64,000 bases of DNA from Rivibacter sp049446155. Its GTDB lineage: Bacteria > Pseudomonadota > Gammaproteobacteria > Burkholderiales > Burkholderiaceae_C. Shown here piece after piece: positions 42,961 through 54,253 of this stretch. Under the pieces are notes generated by a model, which saw only the letters and a list, made by a program, of their open reading frames with translations, had not been told where the DNA came from and did not search any database. The translations under genes were made by a program, and so were the position numbers. Location of the stretch: assembly GCF_049446155.1 (NCBI RefSeq), contig NZ_JBMSEE010000007.1, forward strand, positions 226,774 to 290,773, read 5' to 3'. Each line of letters opens with the position of its first letter. The first letter of the stretch is position 1.

Positions 42961-44043
42961 TCAGGCGGCGGCCGCGATGCGGCCGGCCGGCACCGAGGCG
43001 TCGGCCAGCACCTGCGCGCCTTGCGAACGCGCGCGCACGAGCTCGACCTGCAGCGCGGCGTCGAGCACGCCCGCCGCGCGCGCCGCGGCGATCAGCGCCT
43101 CGCCGCGCGCCGCATCGGGCACGAAGGCAAAGCCGGTCGGGCCCCACGAACTCTGGCCGATGGCCACCGGCGTGCCGGCGAGCTGCGCCGCGTGGGCGTC
43201 GATCCAGCCCAGCAGGCGCGCGACGCCTGCGCTGGTGAAGGCGCCGTGCGGCTGGGCCGGCGCGAAGTGCTCGCCGAGCAGGCGCTGCACCGTGCCCAGG
43301 CCGAGCGCAAAGGACTCGAAGTCGCCGTCGGCCGCGCCGGGCAGCACGCGCATCAGCACCTCGTGGCACAGCGCGGCGGCGCGCTCGGCGGCAAAGGGCG
43401 AAAGCCGCGCCAGCGCGGCCTTCTCGGCCTCGCCCGACAGGCCCGCGGCCCGCGGATCGCGCACGAGGATCACGCGCCAGGCGGACGGCAGGGCGATGCG
43501 CGACAGCAGCGGCGCGGGCCGCCCGTCGGGCCCCGGGCCGCCGTCGAGCAGCAGCCCGCCCTGGTCGAAGCCGGCGATGCCGATGCCCGAGCGCAGGCCG
43601 CGGCCGAGCAGATGGGCGAGTTCGGCGCTGGCGATGCCGGCGGTCTCGTGGCCCATCAGCCGCGCGTAGGCGCGCCCGATCGCCAGCGCCAGCTGCGTGC
43701 CGGAGCCGAGACCGGCATGCGCGGGCAGCGCCGACAGCAGCTGCAGCTGCAGCGCGCCGTGGCGCAGCGGCGGCAAGGCTTCGCGCAGCCGGCGCAGGTG
43801 GCGCGCGGCGCGCACGACCTCATGCTGCGCGCCGGGCGCGGCGCCGACGTCGTCGGTACCGCTGCCACGCCAGGCCAGGCGCACGACGGTCGACGGCCCG
43901 TCGATCACCAACCCCAGGCTGCCGAAGCGGCGCCCAAGCGTCGCGCTCGGATCGAGAAAGCCCAGGTGCAGCCGTGCTGGAGCGCGCACCTCGACCTGCA
44001 GGGCTTCGGTGGTCGCGAGGAAGGCGGGCAGGGCGGGGGTCAT
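42961..44043 (-). CDS. mptG: Beta-ribofuranosylaminobenzene 5'-phosphate synthase (MptG)
   Basis: A 360-residue GHMP-kinase-fold protein: VRAPARLHLGFLDPSATLGRR at the start, SALPAHAGLGSGTQLALAIG (GHMP motif), and GQSSWGPTGFAFV near the C-terminus. It condenses p-aminobenzoate with PRPP, releasing CO2 and pyrophosphate, the first committed step of the methanopterin arylamine. The pabB-pabC fusion at 1014-2876 would provide its substrate. It is the first gene of the mptG-mtdB-...-fae run; no convincing promoter is visible in the 171 bases to the TonB-receptor gene. Confidence 0.94.
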   Translation of the reverse strand: MTPALPAFLATTEALQVEVRAPARLHLGFLDPSATLGRRFGSLGLVIDGPSTVVRLAWRGSGTDDVGAAPGAQHEVVRAARHLRRLREALPPLRHGALQLQLLSALPAHAGLGSGTQLALAIGRAYARLMGHETAGIASAELAHLLGRGLRSGIGIAGFDQGGLLLDGGPGPDGRPAPLLSRIALPSAWRVILVRDPRAAGLSGEAEKAALARLSPFAAERAAALCHEVLMRVLPGAADGDFESFALGLGTVQRLLGEHFAPAQPHGAFTSAGVARLLGWIDAHAAQLAGTPVAIGQSSWGPTGFAFVPDAARGEALIAAARAAGVLDAALQVELVRARSQGAQVLADASVPAGRIAAAA

Positions 44044-44214
44044 GTCGGTCGGCGCAGTCGCGGGTCGTGCCCCGAAGTTAGCAAGGCGCATTCCCCGCGT
44101 GCCGCTCGATGCTATTCCTTGCGCGCCGCGATGGCGCCCGGACTTGCGCTGTGCCGCGGACAGCGCAGGCTGCGCCGATTGCGCAACGCCGCCTGCGTTG
44201 CGGGGCGGGGGCCG

Positions 44215-46623
44215 TCAGAACTTCATCCGCAAGCCCACATAGAACGACCGCCCCGCTCCCGGCGCGACGAACAGCGCATCGCGCTCCTGCCCGGTGTAGG
44301 CCCCCGTCGGGCTGAACATCGTCTCGGCCAGCGCGCCGAAGGTCTCGTAGCGGCGGTCGAACACGTTGTTGACGTTGGCGTACAGCTCCCAGGTCTTGTT
44401 CGGCTTCCAGTTCGCGCGCAGGTGGAGCAGGCCGTAGCCGGGCACCTTGAGCCGGTGCGCCTCGGGCTGCTCGCCGTCCACGGGGTCCTCGAGCAGGCCG
44501 TCCTCGTTGCCCGAGACCGTGCGGCTCGAGTAGAGCTGCGCGTCGGCGCCGAGCGTGACGCCCGCGGCCACGCGCCAGTCCGCCGCGAGCTTGAGCGAAT
44601 GGCGCGGCAGCCCCGCGATGCGCGTGCCGGGCGTGATCGTCACGTTGCGCTCGCCCTGGCGCAGCACGCCATGGGCCTGGTAGGTCGCGTCGAGGAAGCT
44701 GTAGCCGACACCGAGCTCAAGCGCGCCGAGCGTGGCGCTGAATTCGCTGTCCACGCCCTGGTGGCGCGTCTTCGGGAAGTTGGCGAAGTAGCCGAGCTGG
44801 CCGTTGACGCTGACGCTGCGAAACAGGATGTCGTCGCGGTTGTCGGTGCGAAAGGCCTCGACGTTGAGCCGCATGCCGGGCGCGATCGGCCAGCGCATGC
44901 CGGCCTCGACGGTGGTCGACTTGACCTGCTCCAGGTAGGGGTCGGCCTGCAGGCCGGCGGGCAGGCGGCACGGCTCTTCGGGGTCGGCGCAGCCGAGCTC
45001 GATCACGGTGGGCACGCGCGTGTTGCGCGCGACGTTGGCGAACAGCGTCGGTCCGCCTTCGAGCCGGTGCGCGACGCCCAGCGCCGGGTTGAGGCTGGTG
45101 TAGCTGAACCGTTCGCGCGGCTTGTCCTCGATCTGGCCGCTGTCGTCGTCGCGCGTGGTGAGCTGGTTGCTCACGCGCGAGCGGTTGTAGCGCAGCGTGC
45201 CGGTCAGGTGCGTGCGAGAGGCGACTTGCCAGGTGTCGGTCGCGTAGACGCCGACGCTGGTCGAGCGGCCCTCGACATCGGCGGCCAGCTCGACCGGCTC
45301 GCCTTCGGCCGGCACGACGCCGCGGTCGGGCGTGAAGAAGCCTTCCTGCTCGAGCTGGCGGTAGCGCACGCGGCTCGCGTCGACGGTGGCGCCGAGCTGC
45401 CACTGGTGCGCCCCGCTGTTGCGCGCATAGCTGATGCCCGCGCCGTAGCCGGTCTGGCGCGTGCGCGTGGTGTTGAACGCGGCATTGGTCCCGCTGGGTT
45501 CGGGGTTGCCTTCGCCGCCCGTGTTGTCGTCGTCGGTGTCGGCCTCGTCGCCGTTGACGGTGTCGCGCCCGGTGCGCCGCACGTAGGCCAGGGCCGAGAG
45601 CGTGCTGCTCGCGTCCAGCGTCTGGTGCAGGTTGAAGGCGAGCTGGTCGAGCCGGTTCTCGGTGCGGTCGGGGTAGGTGTAGACCGACTCGCGGCGATGG
45701 AAATAGAGGTCGCGCGAGAGCTCGCCGTCTTCGATGCCGTAGCCCGGCAGCAGGCCATTGCCGACCAGGTCGCTGCGCCCGAGCAGCAGGCCCAGGCTCC
45801 ACGCGGTGCTGCCGTCGTCGTGGCCGAGCTTGCCGAAGAAGTGCTGCAGGTCGCCCTCGGAGTGGTCGCGCCAGCCGTGTTCGTCGAAGGCCGTCGCGGC
45901 GACATAGGCATGCCAGCCGCTGTCGTCGGCCACGCCGTAGCTCAGGTCGACGCGCTTGCGCCCGAAGCTGCCGGCGCCGATCTCGCCTTGCAGGCCCGGC
46001 GCGCTGCGGCCGTCATGGGTGGAATAGGCCAGCGCGCCGCCGAGCGAATTGAGGCCGAAGGCCGGGTTCGCGCCCGGCACCAGCGAGATCGTGCGGACCG
46101 CGAATTCGGGCACGAGGTCGAAATTGATGACGTCGCCGAAGGGCTCGTTGATGCGCACGCCGTCGAGGTAGACGGAGAGACCCTGGCCGGCGCCGATCAG
46201 CGGCGACGCGCGAAAGCCGCGGTAGGTCAGGTCGCCCTGGAACGGGCTGCCCTGGATGTCGTTGAGCTGCACGCCGGCCACGCGGCGGTTCATGAAGTCG
46301 CTCAGGTTGACGGACTGCGCCTGGTCGATGCGTTCGCGCCGGATCAGCTGCGTCGCGTAGGGCAGCAGGTCGCGGTCGATGCCCTGGCCGGGCAGCGGGC
46401 TGGTACCGATGACCTCGACACCGGGCAACTGGGCGGTCGGCACCGCCGCGGTGCCCTGCGCGGCAGCGCCGGCACAAAGCACGGCCAGCGCGGCGGCCAC
46501 GGCAGTGCGGGGAAGCCCTAGGGTCGGTGTGCCGCGACGACACGCCGCGATCGCGGCGCCTGCGGTGATCATCGCTGCCTTGCGCACCGGCGCTTCGCGT
46601 CGGCGTGTTGCCCTTCGGGCCAT
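44215..46623 (-). CDS. TonB-dependent outer-membrane receptor
   Basis: An 802-residue receptor with an N-terminal signal, plug domain (LPGVEVIGTSPLPGQ, LSDFMNRRVAGVQLNDIQGS, VYLDGVRINEPFGDVINFDL, NSLGGALAY) and a beta-barrel ending in phenylalanine (VGLRMKF). It imports an unknown ligand such as a metal chelate. It is next to the H4MPT genes and divergent from a two-component system that may control it. AGGAGA precedes the ATG at 46623. In methylotrophs such receptors near C1 genes sometimes take up lanthanides, copper or PQQ; nothing here shows which, so no gene name is given. Confidence 0.9.
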   Translation of the reverse strand: MARRATRRREAPVRKAAMITAGAAIAACRRGTPTLGLPRTAVAAALAVLCAGAAAQGTAAVPTAQLPGVEVIGTSPLPGQGIDRDLLPYATQLIRRERIDQAQSVNLSDFMNRRVAGVQLNDIQGSPFQGDLTYRGFRASPLIGAGQGLSVYLDGVRINEPFGDVINFDLVPEFAVRTISLVPGANPAFGLNSLGGALAYSTHDGRSAPGLQGEIGAGSFGRKRVDLSYGVADDSGWHAYVAATAFDEHGWRDHSEGDLQHFFGKLGHDDGSTAWSLGLLLGRSDLVGNGLLPGYGIEDGELSRDLYFHRRESVYTYPDRTENRLDQLAFNLHQTLDASSTLSALAYVRRTGRDTVNGDEADTDDDNTGGEGNPEPSGTNAAFNTTRTRQTGYGAGISYARNSGAHQWQLGATVDASRVRYRQLEQEGFFTPDRGVVPAEGEPVELAADVEGRSTSVGVYATDTWQVASRTHLTGTLRYNRSRVSNQLTTRDDDSGQIEDKPRERFSYTSLNPALGVAHRLEGGPTLFANVARNTRVPTVIELGCADPEEPCRLPAGLQADPYLEQVKSTTVEAGMRWPIAPGMRLNVEAFRTDNRDDILFRSVSVNGQLGYFANFPKTRHQGVDSEFSATLGALELGVGYSFLDATYQAHGVLRQGERNVTITPGTRIAGLPRHSLKLAADWRVAAGVTLGADAQLYSSRTVSGNEDGLLEDPVDGEQPEAHRLKVPGYGLLHLRANWKPNKTWELYANVNNVFDRRYETFGALAETMFSPTGAYTGQERDALFVAPGAGRSFYVGLRMKF

Positions 46624-46653
46624 CGTGTGTCTCCTGCTTCGAGTCGTTGTGTC

Positions 46654-48213
46654 GTGAACGGAACAGACGCCTATCTGAGAGCAACGGCCGGGCCGCCGTC
46701 TTCGGGAATCGCTCCCGATGCATCGGCGCCGGCCTCGGCGCCCACCCCAGCAGCGCCACTGGCGCTGCCGGGCCTGGTGATGCGGCGCGCCGGCGCGCTG
46801 GCGCTGCTGTGCCTCGTGCTCGCCTTGCTGCTGGGCCTTCAGCGCGCGCAGCAGGACATGCGCGACGAGCTCGCCGATGCAGTGGCCGGCGCGCGGCTCA
46901 CCGCGCTGCTGTCCGGGCTCTCGACGCTGACCGACGACGAGGCCCTGGCCCGCGTGGCGGCCTTGCAGCCCGCGCGCGATGCGCGCCACCTGCATCTCGA
47001 AGTGCGCGACGCGCAAGGCCGCGAACGCCTCGCCGCGCCGGCGCCGCCGGCCGACGCCTGGCCGATGCGCGCGGCGCTGGCGCTCAACCAGCGCCTGTTC
47101 CCGCCGCCCCCCTCGCAGCGCGTCGAGTGGAGCGTCGCGCGGCCCGACGGCACGCGCTGGCAGCTCGCGCTGGTGGCCTCGTCCGACCGCGAGCAGCGCG
47201 AGGCCTTGTCGAACTGGCTGGCGATGTTCGGGGTGCTGCTGCTCGGCTGCGCGGGCCTGCTGGCGGTGATGCGCTGGTCGCTGGCGCACTCGTTCGCGCC
47301 GCTGGCGCGGCTGCTGGCGGCGATCGGCGCACTCGGCGATCCGGCGCGCGATGCGCCGCGGGCCATTGCCGCGCTGCCGGCAATGCCGGTGCGCGAGCTC
47401 GAGGCCATCGCGCAGGCGCTGCGCCGGCTCGCCGCCTCGCTCGACGAAGCGCAGGCCGCGCGCCGCGTGCTCGCGCAGCAGGTGTTCAGCCTGCAGGAAG
47501 ACGAGCGCACGCGGCTCGCGCGCGAGCTGCACGACGAGTTCGGCCAGCGCCTGACCGCGCTGCGCGCCGACGCCGCCTGGCTGGCGCGGCGCAACGCGCA
47601 CGATGCCGAGGCCGCGTCGGTGATCGAGGGCATGAGCGCGCAATGCCGGCTGATCCATGACGACATCCGCGCGCTGCTCGCGCGCCTGCGCCCGCTGCCG
47701 CTGGCCGACGACGGCCGCGGCGAGGCGCCGGCGCGGCTGGCGGAGCTGCTCGAGTCGCTGTCGCGCAGCGGTTCGCCGGCGGCCGACCGCGGCCTCGCGC
47801 TCGATCTCGCGATGCAAAGGCGGGCCGCGGACGGCAGCGTGCTGCCTTGGCCGACGGAGAATGACGAAGCCGCGCCGCGCCTGCCGCGCGCACTGGTGCT
47901 GGCGCTCTACCGCGCGAGCCAGGAAGCGCTGACCAATGCCGCACGCCACGCGCAGGCGCGGCGCGTGCGACTGGCGCTCACGCTCGAGGACGCAGCGGGT
48001 GCTGCATCGCCGCGGCTGCGCTGGTCGGTGCGCGACGACGGCATCGGCCTGGCCGATATCTCGGCGATGCGCCAGGGCACCGGCCTTGCGAGCCTGCAGG
48101 AGCGCATCTGGTCGCTGGGCGGCGAACTGCGCTTCGGCCCCGGCCTCGACGGGCGCGGGCTCGGTCTCGAAGCGACGCTGCCGCTCGCGGCGGGCGCGGA
48201 GGTCGCGCGATGA
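46654..48213 (+). CDS. NarX/DegS-type sensor histidine kinase (HisKA_3)
   Basis: About 519 residues. A membrane anchor (AGALALLCLVLALLLGL), a periplasmic domain, a second membrane segment (LAMFGVLLLGCAGLLAVM) and HAMP-like linker. The HisKA_3 dimerisation domain has the phosphorylated histidine in LARELHDEFGQRL near 292, and a HATPase_c domain contains RASQEALTNAARHAQ. The start is uncertain: GTG 46654 is used, while ATG 46780 would give an N-terminus beginning just before the first membrane segment. It overlaps its response regulator by four bases and is divergent from the TonB receptor. Confidence 0.85.
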   Translation: MNGTDAYLRATAGPPSSGIAPDASAPASAPTPAAPLALPGLVMRRAGALALLCLVLALLLGLQRAQQDMRDELADAVAGARLTALLSGLSTLTDDEALARVAALQPARDARHLHLEVRDAQGRERLAAPAPPADAWPMRAALALNQRLFPPPPSQRVEWSVARPDGTRWQLALVASSDREQREALSNWLAMFGVLLLGCAGLLAVMRWSLAHSFAPLARLLAAIGALGDPARDAPRAIAALPAMPVRELEAIAQALRRLAASLDEAQAARRVLAQQVFSLQEDERTRLARELHDEFGQRLTALRADAAWLARRNAHDAEAASVIEGMSAQCRLIHDDIRALLARLRPLPLADDGRGEAPARLAELLESLSRSGSPAADRGLALDLAMQRRAADGSVLPWPTENDEAAPRLPRALVLALYRASQEALTNAARHAQARRVRLALTLEDAAGAASPRLRWSVRDDGIGLADISAMRQGTGLASLQERIWSLGGELRFGPGLDGRGLGLEATLPLAAGAEVAR

Positions 48214-48866
48214 TGCCCGCGTTCGCGAGTCCGGCCCGCGCGCGCCATCGCGTGGCGCTCGCCGACGATCACGCCGTCGTGCGCGCGGGCTACCGCCGCC
48301 TGCTCGAGCTCGAGCCCGACATCGATGTCGTGGCCGAGTTCGCCGATGCCGAGTCGGCCTACGTGGCGCTGGCGCAGGTCGAGCCCTGTCCGGCCGACCT
48401 GCTGGTGCTCGACCTCTCGATGCCCGGTCGCAGCGGCCTGGAGATGCTGCGCCGCCTCGGCCAGCGCGCGCCGGGCTTGCGCGTGCTGGTGTTCACCATG
48501 CACGACAGCGTGGCGATGATGCGCCAGTGCCGCGAGGCCGGGGCGGTCGGCTTCGTCACCAAGGCCAGCGAGCCGGCGGTGCTGATCGACGCGCTGCGCC
48601 GGGCGCTGCGCGGCGAGGCCGCCTGGCCGGCCGAGTTCGACGCCGCCGTGCACGACGGCGCGCCGCACGAGCGGCTCTCCCCGCGCGAGTTCGAGGTGCT
48701 GCAGCACCTGATCGCCGGGCGCAGCGTCGAGGACATCGCGGCGCTGCTGCGGTTGTCGGGCAAGACGGTGGCGAACTACCAGACGCTGGTGCGGCAGAAG
48801 CTGGGCATCGCGACGGCGGTGGAGCTGCTGCGTTATGCGCAGGTGCACGGGCTGCGGGGGCTGTAG
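48210..48866 (+). CDS. NarL/FixJ-family response regulator
   Basis: A 218-residue protein. A receiver domain has acidic pair Asp19-Asp20, phospho-acceptor Asp68 (LLVLDLSMPG) and a conserved lysine in FVTKAS. A LuxR-type helix-turn-helix follows (LSPREFEVLQHLIAGRSVEDIAALLRLS, KTVANYQTLVRQKL). It is coupled to the kinase (ATGA). The divergent TonB-receptor gene is the obvious candidate target; the shared intergenic region is only 30 to 156 bases. Confidence 0.92.
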   Translation: MMPAFASPARARHRVALADDHAVVRAGYRRLLELEPDIDVVAEFADAESAYVALAQVEPCPADLLVLDLSMPGRSGLEMLRRLGQRAPGLRVLVFTMHDSVAMMRQCREAGAVGFVTKASEPAVLIDALRRALRGEAAWPAEFDAAVHDGAPHERLSPREFEVLQHLIAGRSVEDIAALLRLSGKTVANYQTLVRQKLGIATAVELLRYAQVHGLRGL

Positions 48867-48961
48867 CGGCGCAAGGCACCAAGGTCGCCCCGTTGCGCCT
48901 GGCCGTCGCCCTGGCACTGGCGCGTGGTCATCGTGATCGGCGCAACCCGCCGGCGGCCCGA

Positions 48962-51415
<2,454 letters not shown>

Positions 51416-51429
51416 CACCGGTTGAGTCT

Positions 51430-51544
51430 GTCGGATGACCGCCTCGTGGCCTTGCGCAAAGTCAAGGACCAGCGCCTGGCGCTGGGGTGGGATCTCCTGC
51501 TCGAATTGCCTGAACTGCCGTGGAGCCTCGACCTCAACCGCGGT
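51430..51544 (+). pseudogene. Possible coding remnant before the flavin oxidase
   Basis: The 129-base gap reads on the plus strand as a coherent high-GC3 frame (DDRLVALRKVKDQRLALGW then DLLLELPELPWSLDLNRGL), with no start near and no stop until it runs into the antisense of the oxidase. It looks like the tail of a lost gene or a fortuitous frame; no family is recognised. Confidence 0.25.
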
Positions 51545-52966
51545 CTAGACCGAGACTCGCTTCGTGTGGCGGAAGAAGTCCTCCGGGTCGTACTTGCGCT
51601 TGAGCGCGGCCAGCCTTGCCAGGTTGGTGCGCCCGTAGGCCGCCTCGATGCGGTCTGGCCCCTCTTCTTCGGTCAGGAAGTTGATGTAGGTGCCGCCGGT
51701 CGAGCAGGCGCGCGTGGCTTCGAAGCACTCTCGCGCCCACCGGATGTTGAGGTCGTCGTCGCTCGGCTGCTCCCACGAGCCGGTGATGTTCAACACGTAG
51801 GCCGCGTCGCGGTTGCCGGCCGGCGAGTGTTCGGTGGGCAGTTCGTTCAGCGCGCCCTGGATCTGGAACATCAGAATGGCCGAATGGGGCGAGCGGATGC
51901 GGCCGGCATGCTCGGTCGCAATTTCGATCAGCCGGCGGTCGATGGCGGGCAGGTAATGCGACTTCCAGTAGTAGCGCCGGCCCTTGGGCTGCGTGGCGTC
52001 GAGCAGGCTTTGCATCTGCGTATAGGGCCGCCGCGTCACGATGTCGGCGACCGGGCGGCCCAGGCGGCGCAGCGGCGCGAGCGCGGCCTCGCCGTCTTCG
52101 ATCCTGCCGCTGTGGCACACGAACACGGCAACGATCGGCTTGCCGTGCACTTCTTTCGGAAGCCAGGGCGCCGGCGGCGCGATCCGCAGCACGGCCACGC
52201 TGGCCAGCTCGCGCGGGGCCTCGGCACTGAACGCGCGATAGGCCTCGAGAACCTGCCGGGCGTCGTCGCCGTGCCAGGCGATCGCGCCGCCCAGGATCTC
52301 CGGCCCCACCGGGTACAGCCGGTACTCGAATGACGTGACGATCCCGAAATTGCCGCTGCCGCCGCGCAGCGCCCAGAACAGGTCCTCGTGCTCGTCGGCA
52401 GACGCGCGCAGGATCTCGCCGTCGGCGGTCACGACCTCCATCGAGACAAGGTTGTCGCAGGTCCAGCCATGGCGGCGCGTGAGGTAGCCGAAGCCGCCGC
52501 CGACGGTCAGGCCGGCAATGCCGGTCGCGGAAACAAAGCCCAGCACCGCCGCGAGACCGTGCAATTGCGTCTCGCGGTCGACGTCGCCGAGCGTGCAGCC
52601 CGCCTGCGCGCGGGCCGTGCGGCCCACCGGGTCGACCCAGACGCCCCGAAGCAGCGACATGTCGATCATCAGGCCGCCTTCGCACACGGCCAGTCCGGCG
52701 ATGTTGTGGCCGCCGCCGCGCACGGAACACAGCAGTCCGTGCCGGCGCGCAAACCGCACGGCCTGCACGACATCGGCCGTGCCGGTGCAGCGCGCCACCA
52801 GGCCCGGGCGGCGATCGATCATCGCGTTCCAGACCTTGCGGACCTCCTCGTACTCGGCGTCGTCCGCCGTGAGCACGCGGCCTTTGAAGGCAGCCTTGAA
52901 CGACTGCAGGTCGTCCGCCGAGATCTCCACGCTGCCGCCATCCATCTGAGCGAGCTTGAGTGCCAT
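51545..52966 (-). CDS. FAD-linked oxidase (6-hydroxynicotine oxidase / berberine-bridge-like)
   Basis: A 473-residue PCMH-type flavoprotein: RGGGHNIAGLAV with the probable 8-alpha-flavin-linking histidine (His87), GIAGLTVGGGFGYL, and a C-terminal berberine-bridge domain (RWARECFEATRACSTGGTYINF, LAALKRKYDPEDFFRH). The second flavin-binding cysteine of bicovalent members is not present at the GIAGLTVG position, so FAD is probably attached through one bond. It oxidises an alcohol or amine on a small substrate. It is divergent from an HxlR regulator, which likely controls it. GGAGAA precedes the ATG. Confidence 0.9.
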   Translation of the reverse strand: MALKLAQMDGGSVEISADDLQSFKAAFKGRVLTADDAEYEEVRKVWNAMIDRRPGLVARCTGTADVVQAVRFARRHGLLCSVRGGGHNIAGLAVCEGGLMIDMSLLRGVWVDPVGRTARAQAGCTLGDVDRETQLHGLAAVLGFVSATGIAGLTVGGGFGYLTRRHGWTCDNLVSMEVVTADGEILRASADEHEDLFWALRGGSGNFGIVTSFEYRLYPVGPEILGGAIAWHGDDARQVLEAYRAFSAEAPRELASVAVLRIAPPAPWLPKEVHGKPIVAVFVCHSGRIEDGEAALAPLRRLGRPVADIVTRRPYTQMQSLLDATQPKGRRYYWKSHYLPAIDRRLIEIATEHAGRIRSPHSAILMFQIQGALNELPTEHSPAGNRDAAYVLNITGSWEQPSDDDLNIRWARECFEATRACSTGGTYINFLTEEEGPDRIEAAYGRTNLARLAALKRKYDPEDFFRHTKRVSV

Positions 52967-53002
52967 GAGCGTTCTCCAGAGAAAAAGGGAAATGGGGTGC
53001 AA

Positions 53003-53018
53003 CTCGCGTCCATGCGAG
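53003..53018. promoter_or_regulatory. Inverted repeat CTCGC-N6-GCGAG between oxidase and HxlR genes
   Basis: CTCGC (53003-53007) and GCGAG (53014-53018) flank six bases in the 127-base divergent region. This is a plausible operator for the HxlR-type regulator, but the arms are short. Confidence 0.3.
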
Positions 53019-53093
53019 ACGTGCACAGCTTGCCGGTGGCGAGGCCCGGATGACCAGTCCAGAATCTGAAGCGTTTGCAGCGGGAGTGTTGCG

Positions 53094-53822
53094 ATGGAAC
53101 CCAGCTACGGCCAGTTCTGCACCATTGCCCGGGGCGCCGAAGTGCTGTGCGAGCGCTGGACGCCGCTGGTCGTGCGCGAACTGCTGTGCGGCAGCAGGCG
53201 CTTCAACGACCTGCACCGCGGCGTGCCGCGCATGTCCACCAGCCTGCTGGCCCAGCGGCTCCACCGCCTGGAGGAGTTCGGCGTGGTGCAGCGCCACGCC
53301 GTCGGCAAGGTCTGGGAATACAGCCTCACCGAGGCCGGCGAAGATCTGCGCCCCATCGTCATGGCGCTGGGCCATTGGGGCGCGCAGTGGGTCGGCAGCC
53401 GGCTGCGCGACGACCAACTCGACGCGAGTCTGCTGATGTGGGACATCCGCCGGTTCGTGTGCCTGCCGGAGTTCCCGCCCGAGCCCGTGGTCATCAACTT
53501 CCAGTTCCGCGACGCGCGGGCCCACGAGGGCGCATGGTGGCTCGTGGTGGAGAACGGCGTGGCCGACCTGTGTCGCGACGACCCGGGGCGCGAGCCGACG
53601 CTGGTGGTGAACTCGTCCGTGCGCGCCTTGACGGAGATCTGGTCCGGCGACCTGCTGCCCCAGCAGGCCCTTCAGTCGCACGAGATCCGTGTCGACGGGG
53701 CCGCGCGTGACGCGCAGGCGCTGTGGCGGTGGCTGGGAACGAGCGCGTTCGCGCCGACGCGGCGCGCGCGGGTCGCGCGGCTTGTCTCCGATCGGCACGC
53801 CGCCGGCGCCGCCGGGGCGTGA
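53094..53822 (+). CDS. HxlR-family transcriptional regulator with C-terminal extension
   Basis: A 242-residue protein. The first ~110 residues are a winged helix of HxlR type (GAEVLCERWTPLVVRELLCG, RRFNDLHRGVPRMSTSLLAQRLHRLEEFGVV, EYSLTEAGEDL). The C-terminal ~125 residues resemble an SCP2-like ligand-binding fold (FRDARAHEGAWWLVVENG, LVVNSSVRALTEIWSG). HxlR regulators often respond to aldehydes or quinones; HxlR itself is the formaldehyde-responsive activator of Bacillus. GGGAGTG precedes the ATG. It is divergent from the flavin oxidase. Confidence 0.88.
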   Translation: MEPSYGQFCTIARGAEVLCERWTPLVVRELLCGSRRFNDLHRGVPRMSTSLLAQRLHRLEEFGVVQRHAVGKVWEYSLTEAGEDLRPIVMALGHWGAQWVGSRLRDDQLDASLLMWDIRRFVCLPEFPPEPVVINFQFRDARAHEGAWWLVVENGVADLCRDDPGREPTLVVNSSVRALTEIWSGDLLPQQALQSHEIRVDGAARDAQALWRWLGTSAFAPTRRARVARLVSDRHAAGAAGA

Positions 53823-53852
53823 GCGCGGCCCCGCGGCTCTTGGCTGCGCCCG

Positions 53853-54242
53853 CTACTCGAAGCGACTGGCGGCATCGCGGTCGCGCTCGTAGCGTCTCGC
53901 AAGCGGAAACGGCGGCAGCCAGGCCTCGCGGCGGAGGGTCCAGAGCTCGTAGGTCGGCTTCAGCTGGTCGGGCGCATCCAGGGCGCCCAGGCTGATCTCG
54001 ATCTCGTCTGCGGTGCGCCCGAAGACGGACGAGCCGCAGCGCGCACAGAAATGCCGTCCTGCGTACTCGCGCGTTTCGCCGTCGATCTTCACCGCGTCCT
54101 GGGGGAACACGGCGCTCGCGTGAAAGAGCGCCCCATGGTGCTTGCGGCAGTCGAGGCAGTGGCACAGCCCGACCCGGTACGGGGATCCCGACGCCACGAA
54201 GCGGACATCGCCGCACAGGCATCCGCCGATGAATCGATGCAT
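53853..54242 (-). CDS. GFA-family zinc protein (glutathione-dependent formaldehyde-activating type)
   Basis: A 129-residue protein of the GFA/CENP-V fold with seven conserved cysteines at 8, 10, 27, 29, 32, 66 and 69 (GGCLCGDV, GLCHCLDCRKHHG, FCARCGSS). The family includes Gfa, which promotes S-hydroxymethylglutathione formation, but many members have no known reaction. A link to formaldehyde is attractive in a methylotroph but inferred. It follows the MATE pump on the same strand with an 11-base gap. Confidence 0.88.
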   Translation of the reverse strand: MHRFIGGCLCGDVRFVASGSPYRVGLCHCLDCRKHHGALFHASAVFPQDAVKIDGETREYAGRHFCARCGSSVFGRTADEIEISLGALDAPDQLKPTYELWTLRREAWLPPFPLARRYERDRDAASRFE

Positions 54243-54253
54243 GCCGTGCCTCC

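Noticed and set aside
46624..46779. Long N-terminal extension of the sensor kinase
   Set aside because: Low-complexity Ala/Pro-rich residues before the first membrane segment; kept in the feature with GTG 46654 but not interpreted as a domain.
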